Shown here: positions 60,086-64,000 of the stretch, in pieces
How the letters are laid out: the number at the start of each line of letters is the position of its first letter
Position numbering within the stretch: the first letter of the stretch is position 1
Position numbers and translations under genes: made by a program
Assembly (NCBI GenBank): GCA_963969495.1
Contig: OZ018337.1
Span: 84,356,777-84,420,776 of the forward strand
DNA: 64,000 nucleotides
Source: Ceratothoa steindachneri
Lineage: Eukaryota > Arthropoda > Malacostraca > Isopoda > Cymothoidae
Direction: 5' to 3'
Notes under the pieces: model-generated
Databases searched by the model: none
What the model was told of the DNA's origin: nothing
The model's input: only the letters and a program-made list of their open reading frames with translations

Positions 60086-61600
60086 AATAGGAAAGGAATC
60101 GAGTGACTTCCTCGAAAATGTAGACTCAGATAACCTAAGCAGTATATCTAGCGATGATGGCTGGCTCAGTGAATCATTATCTGAATTTTACAGTGACAAT
60201 ATACAAGTTTTAGACAAAGAAAATAGTGAAAATTATCACAATACAGATGAGAATGAAGAGTACAACCCTCTGTCACGTAAACGAAAGCGGCGTGCCATAA
60301 CTTGGCCTTGGGCATCTGGCTCGTTCTTCCTGACTGCGTTTGAATCTTCAATTTCAGGTTTGACTTCTTCATGCTTCATTACACAAAATTCGAAAGAAAT
60401 AGATTATTGTGAACAGTTTATGGACGATGATGTGATCAATATAATTGTCACACAATCAAATGCATATTAGAAATATTCTAAGCAAAGAAATTCAAACCAA
60501 ATTGACACCTTTTTACCTTCAAAGAAACAAAATTCGCTTTTTGTTTACTATTTGGCTTCTCATGAGTCACAGTTAAAAAAACGCCCAAATGATTACTGGT
60601 CAACTAATAACCTTCATGAACTGAAGATATTTGGAAAATTCCTGGTAAGAGATCGCTTTCTGCCAATATTGAAGCTTTTACATTTTAGCGATAATACAAT
60701 TGAAATAAATTTACAAGATAGAAAAAGTTAAGCCTGTCTTGGATCTTATTAAACAGAGATTTAAATCAAAGCTGATTCCTTTCAAAGACTTTTACACCGA
60801 CAAAAGTCTACTTGTCTGGAGAGGAAGACTCCATTACAGACAATCCAATCCAAATAAAAGACATAAATCGGGCGTAAAAACGTTTTTATTGTGAAATTGT
60901 AAGAGTGGTTGCGTAATAGATTTGATTATTTATACTGGTGTCAGTACAGAATTACTATAGACAATAAAGTAGGTCTCAAGTGCTCAGTTGTGATAACACT
61001 GCTTGAATCCTATTTAAATAAGTGCCATGTTTTTTTTGACGACAATTGGTACACAAGCCCTGATCTCCTTTAAAAATTACGAGAAAATAGGCCTGGAATT
61101 GGGGAACAGTTCATTCCAATAGAAAAACATGCCAAAATTTTTAAATATGAAGAAGGGGGAGGTTGAATCAATGCAATGCAACAATATATTATGCATAAAC
61201 TGGTGTGATAAACGAAATCTACAGTTTCTTATAAGTGTGCAAGATAATCAAATGTGTGACAGCTGAAAAAGGGATAGAGTTGATAACATTATTTTGAAAA
61301 CCTAAATGTGTGATTGAGTACAACAACAATAGGTTATAGAGTGTTTGCGTAAAAACACTTGGATGGTATAGGAGGTTTTTCTTCCATCATGTTTACTTAT
61401 CTATTCTAAATATAGTACAAAATATAGTTTGGGAGTTATTTTGGCGAGTGAAGGAATTCAAGTTCCTAAATTTGTGTCGTTTCTATTATGTAAACTTTTA
61501 ACTTGATTAAAGATGATAAAAGAGTCATTGAGAGTAAGTAATGAGCGGACATGACGCAATGGAAAGACGTCACTCATCAATCACGACATAATTTCTCCTT
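60086..61600 (+). pseudogene. Decayed piggyBac-type transposase, a different lineage from 25278-27516
   Basis: Many stops and frameshifts. Successive pieces: an acidic/serine N-terminus (SDNLSSISSDDGWLSESLSE, 60125-60190), KRKRRAITWPWASG, a DDDVINIIVTQSNAY block, then KRPNDYWSTNNLHELKIFGK and DRFLPILKLLHFSDNT (60570-60700), a classic piggyBac start. Next come FKDFYTDKSLLVWRGRLHYR, SNPNKRHKSGVKTFLL and GCVIDLIIYTGVST (60780-60950), with the first catalytic Asp in YTDKS (usually VDES/IDES). CHVFFDDNWYTSPDLL (61025-61070) holds the second Asp. Then NWCDKRNLQFLISVQDNQ and KCVIEYN are seen, but the MGGVD motif with the third Asp is lost. RRFFFHHVYLSILNIV and SGHDAMERRH near 61590 trail off. The layout resembles PGBD4-like proteins. 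No TTAA ends found. Confidence 0.8.
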
Positions 61601-62230
61601 AATTTCAATTTTCATCTTTATTTAACTTTTATGTTCCTTTACCTCTTCTGCTCTTTCCTTTATTAATTTTATTTCTTGTGGGTTTCTATCTTTTGATACT
61701 TTCTTTTCTTTTCTTTTAGTCTTTTTCAATCAACTTCTTTCACAAATTTGTCTTATTCACTTTGTTTCTTGCTTCTCTCACTCTTTCACTTCTGTCTTTT
61801 ATTTACTTTCTTCCCACTTCTTTTAATTCTTTTTTCTTATAATGATAGCAATTGCCCTGTACTCATCTACTTCCTTACAAAATAAACTATTCCTCACTTC
61901 GCTTTATACACTTTCAATTATTAAGTTTATTACTTATCTTTTACTCTTTTGTTTATTTTTTTGTTCACTTTTAGTCTTTCTCACTTTACTCTTTCGAGGG
62001 AACCTTTTCATTATAGATTTTTTCTCCTAATATTTCTACACTTCTCTATTTTTTCTCCTCTACATCTTTCTCCCACTCAATTTATTTCACTCCTTTACTC
62101 ATATCATTTTTCTCGTGGAGGAAGTGTTCATCTTCTCAGACGTTGCCCAATTTTCCCTCACTTCCTCAGTAGTTTGAGGCTCACCTCCATTGTCTCTCTC
62201 TACGGCGATAAGTTGACAGCTTTTAAGAAA
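61601..62230. other. Pyrimidine-rich plus strand (purine-rich minus strand)
   Basis: About 600 bp with strong C/T bias on the plus strand. The plus-strand frames at 61842-62030 and 61949-62242 are products of this bias. The minus strand gives Lys/Glu/Arg-rich text (VREARNKVNK, KKLIEK, KKRKESIK) resembling the basic linker of LINEs, as at 36700-37400, but without a clear reverse-transcriptase block. Confidence 0.35.
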
Positions 62231-64000
62231 GAAAATTGTTAAACAAATTGACACGAAGAGTGAGGACGAACACAGAGAGAGAGAAAATAGAAATAAGGAG
62301 ACTAAATTTAGAAATGGAAGAAATGAGGAAAATCTATGAATATCAGTGATTCAAACATAAAGACCCGACGAAGCAAGATCAGGTGTAGGTGCAATATTTC
62401 AGTTTCATGACCTTTTAAAATTGCTAAAGATAGACTACAATCCCTCACGATCTTTCTCTGAAGATTATATAATTAACTCCAACTAATCTAACCCTCGATA
62501 GAAGTCTCCAAGCGATGAAGAGAGGCCCGAGAAATATGAACATAAAAGACTTGGACAACAGAAAAATCATGAAAACATTTAAGGTTTAAAGATAACAACA
62601 TTTGGAGGTGATGAGGCTGGAACGTCATCAACTCCAAATGTTGGATCATGTACGAATGCGGTTTACATATTCAGAATCAGGTTCCTCTAAGATTGCTAAT
62701 GTTAGAAAAGGCAAACATTAATTGAGATCCATCAATCTCTATCCTGAATACAGATAAAGGCTGGACAAAATCAAAGAAATAGATGTGCCCCTTAGGAACA
62801 GTGAAAGAGAATAGAAGAAAATTTGGCCTCGATGTCTCTTAATTAGTGTAAGGCTCTTAATGGCTCTTAAGTTTAGTCCGTAGCCCCAAAATTACTCCGG
62901 AGAGATTTACTAAGACGGAATCCAGTCTAAATCTAGTAATTAATCAACCTCTCTACTTCATTCCTTTCTCTATTTTTCTCCATTCTTTCAATATTTATCA
63001 CTTTACCAGATTCCTAACTGAATCTTCATCTTGAGATTACTTTTTACCAATTATCCCTGTTCTACATGACCAACATGAGTTATCACCCATCATCTATGAC
63101 GCAAAGTTGTTGCTCGAGTGAAAAATATTTACTCGAGTTGAAAGATCTTCTTTTATTTTGAAAGACTTCGGAAAATATAATTTATTATTATTTCTAGTTA
63201 CAAAATAGAACAAACTATTTCTGAATATATTTGATTTAATATTAAATTGTCACAAAATTGTAAGAATTTAGTTGTTAAATTAAATGATATAAACTTTAAA
63301 AAATTACCATTATTTTATATATGTTTTCTAAAATTTTCACAAAATGGTAGATTTTGACTTACATAAACTTCTTTAGATGAAATTCGAACACTGATTTCGC
63401 TCTTCCTCTCTATCCTTCTTATCCTAATTCCTTTGTACCTTGAAATGATTTTGTCGTTATGTAATTAAATGATAATTAATCAGATACTGCAAAGGAAACT
63501 TCCAAACTAACATCACTTACCATTTCTTTCTTACGCCTTATACATTTCTGTCCTTAGTAATGAAAAGGAATCCATCTGTATCACTGACACACTCTTAAAA
63601 ACATTAAACAATTTGAAGCATAACAAAATTAGATATTAAAAGTGATTCTTTGAAATACCTTAAAATAGTATTGGAAGAGTTTTATTTTTGCAGAAATGTT
63701 TTTGGAATCAAATTCGAACGATACCTTGAAGCCCATCAATTTAAGGTAACCGAGTATAATGGGGAAGGCAAACCAATACGCGAAGAACAATTCTCACACT
63801 TTAAATTCATACTTCTTTAATAATAGTAAGGAAAAGTGCAATTTTTCCTTGATGGCATGGGATTAGTATAACACTGAACAGCCACTTTCTCACTACATCT
63901 GACCTTTATGAGCGACGTTCTTCCTCCACACTGAGCAAGTGTCTGTATCAATATACCAAAGGAACCCGTTTCCTGCGACTCCCAATGAGGTGGCTAAAAG
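62231..64000. other. Intergenic sequence to the window end, nothing recognised
   Basis: AT-rich with no gene, repeat or RNA that I can support. Confidence 0.5.

Noticed and set aside
61842..62242. Two plus-strand open frames
   Set aside because: Driven by pyrimidine-rich composition; no motif.

Overview
This is AT-rich, intron- and repeat-rich animal DNA, not bacterial or viral. The evidence is eukaryotic transposon families (Tc1, mariner, piggyBac, Ty3/gypsy LTR, non-LTR retrotransposons), long (TA)n microsatellites, a spliced transposase gene with GT..AG borders, and no prokaryotic gene organisation. The element mix fits an arthropod or another invertebrate. I cannot name the species.

I found no confident host gene. 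Two or three weak exon-like pieces are listed as candidates: 72-268 (-), 18339-18719 (+) and 38964-39355 (-). What is legible is a layered graveyard of mobile elements. From left to right: a Tc1 relic (about 1.0-2.0 kb); a non-LTR retrotransposon relic (2.5-4.2 kb); two diverged copies of a dispersed repeat (9.0 and 10.1 kb); a (TA)n tract (11.6 kb); a 101-bp tandem duplication (13.0 kb); an orphan piggyBac-type end (20.66 kb); a large inverted repeat capped by (TA)n runs (21.2-21.7 kb); an internally deleted mariner (22.5-23.3 kb); a Ty3/gypsy element (23.6-30.3 kb) interrupted by a nearly intact piggyBac (25.07-27.80 kb); a 159-bp-arm inverted repeat (30.3-30.75 kb); non-LTR relics on the minus strand (31.1-32.3 and 36.3-37.4 kb); a Tc1/mariner relic (45.0-45.7 kb); a second copy of the deleted mariner (46.6-47.5 kb); paired copies of an unnamed repeat (52.1 and 58.0 kb); a minisatellite (55.0 kb); a relic of a widespread uncharacterised repetitive protein family (56.2-57.2 kb); another mariner-type C-terminus (58.8-59.3 kb); and a decayed piggyBac transposase of a different type (60.1-61.6 kb).

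The most informative locus is 23.6-30.3 kb. The gypsy element is old: its LTRs have diverged, its gag is frameshifted, the catalytic part of its reverse transcriptase is gone and no integrase is visible. The piggyBac inside it is young: perfect TTAA target duplication, 15-bp terminal inverted repeats, a TATA box and initiator at the right spacing, a short first exon that joins in frame through a 490-bp intron to a 573-residue second exon, all three catalytic aspartates, and a Cys-rich tail. A palindromic GGTAAC/GTTACC motif occurs three times inside it and may be where the transposase binds. The two deleted mariners share one deletion junction, so they descend from an ancestor that had already lost its catalytic core.

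Elsewhere the sequence is ordinary AT-rich intergenic or intronic DNA, and I say so in the gap entries.
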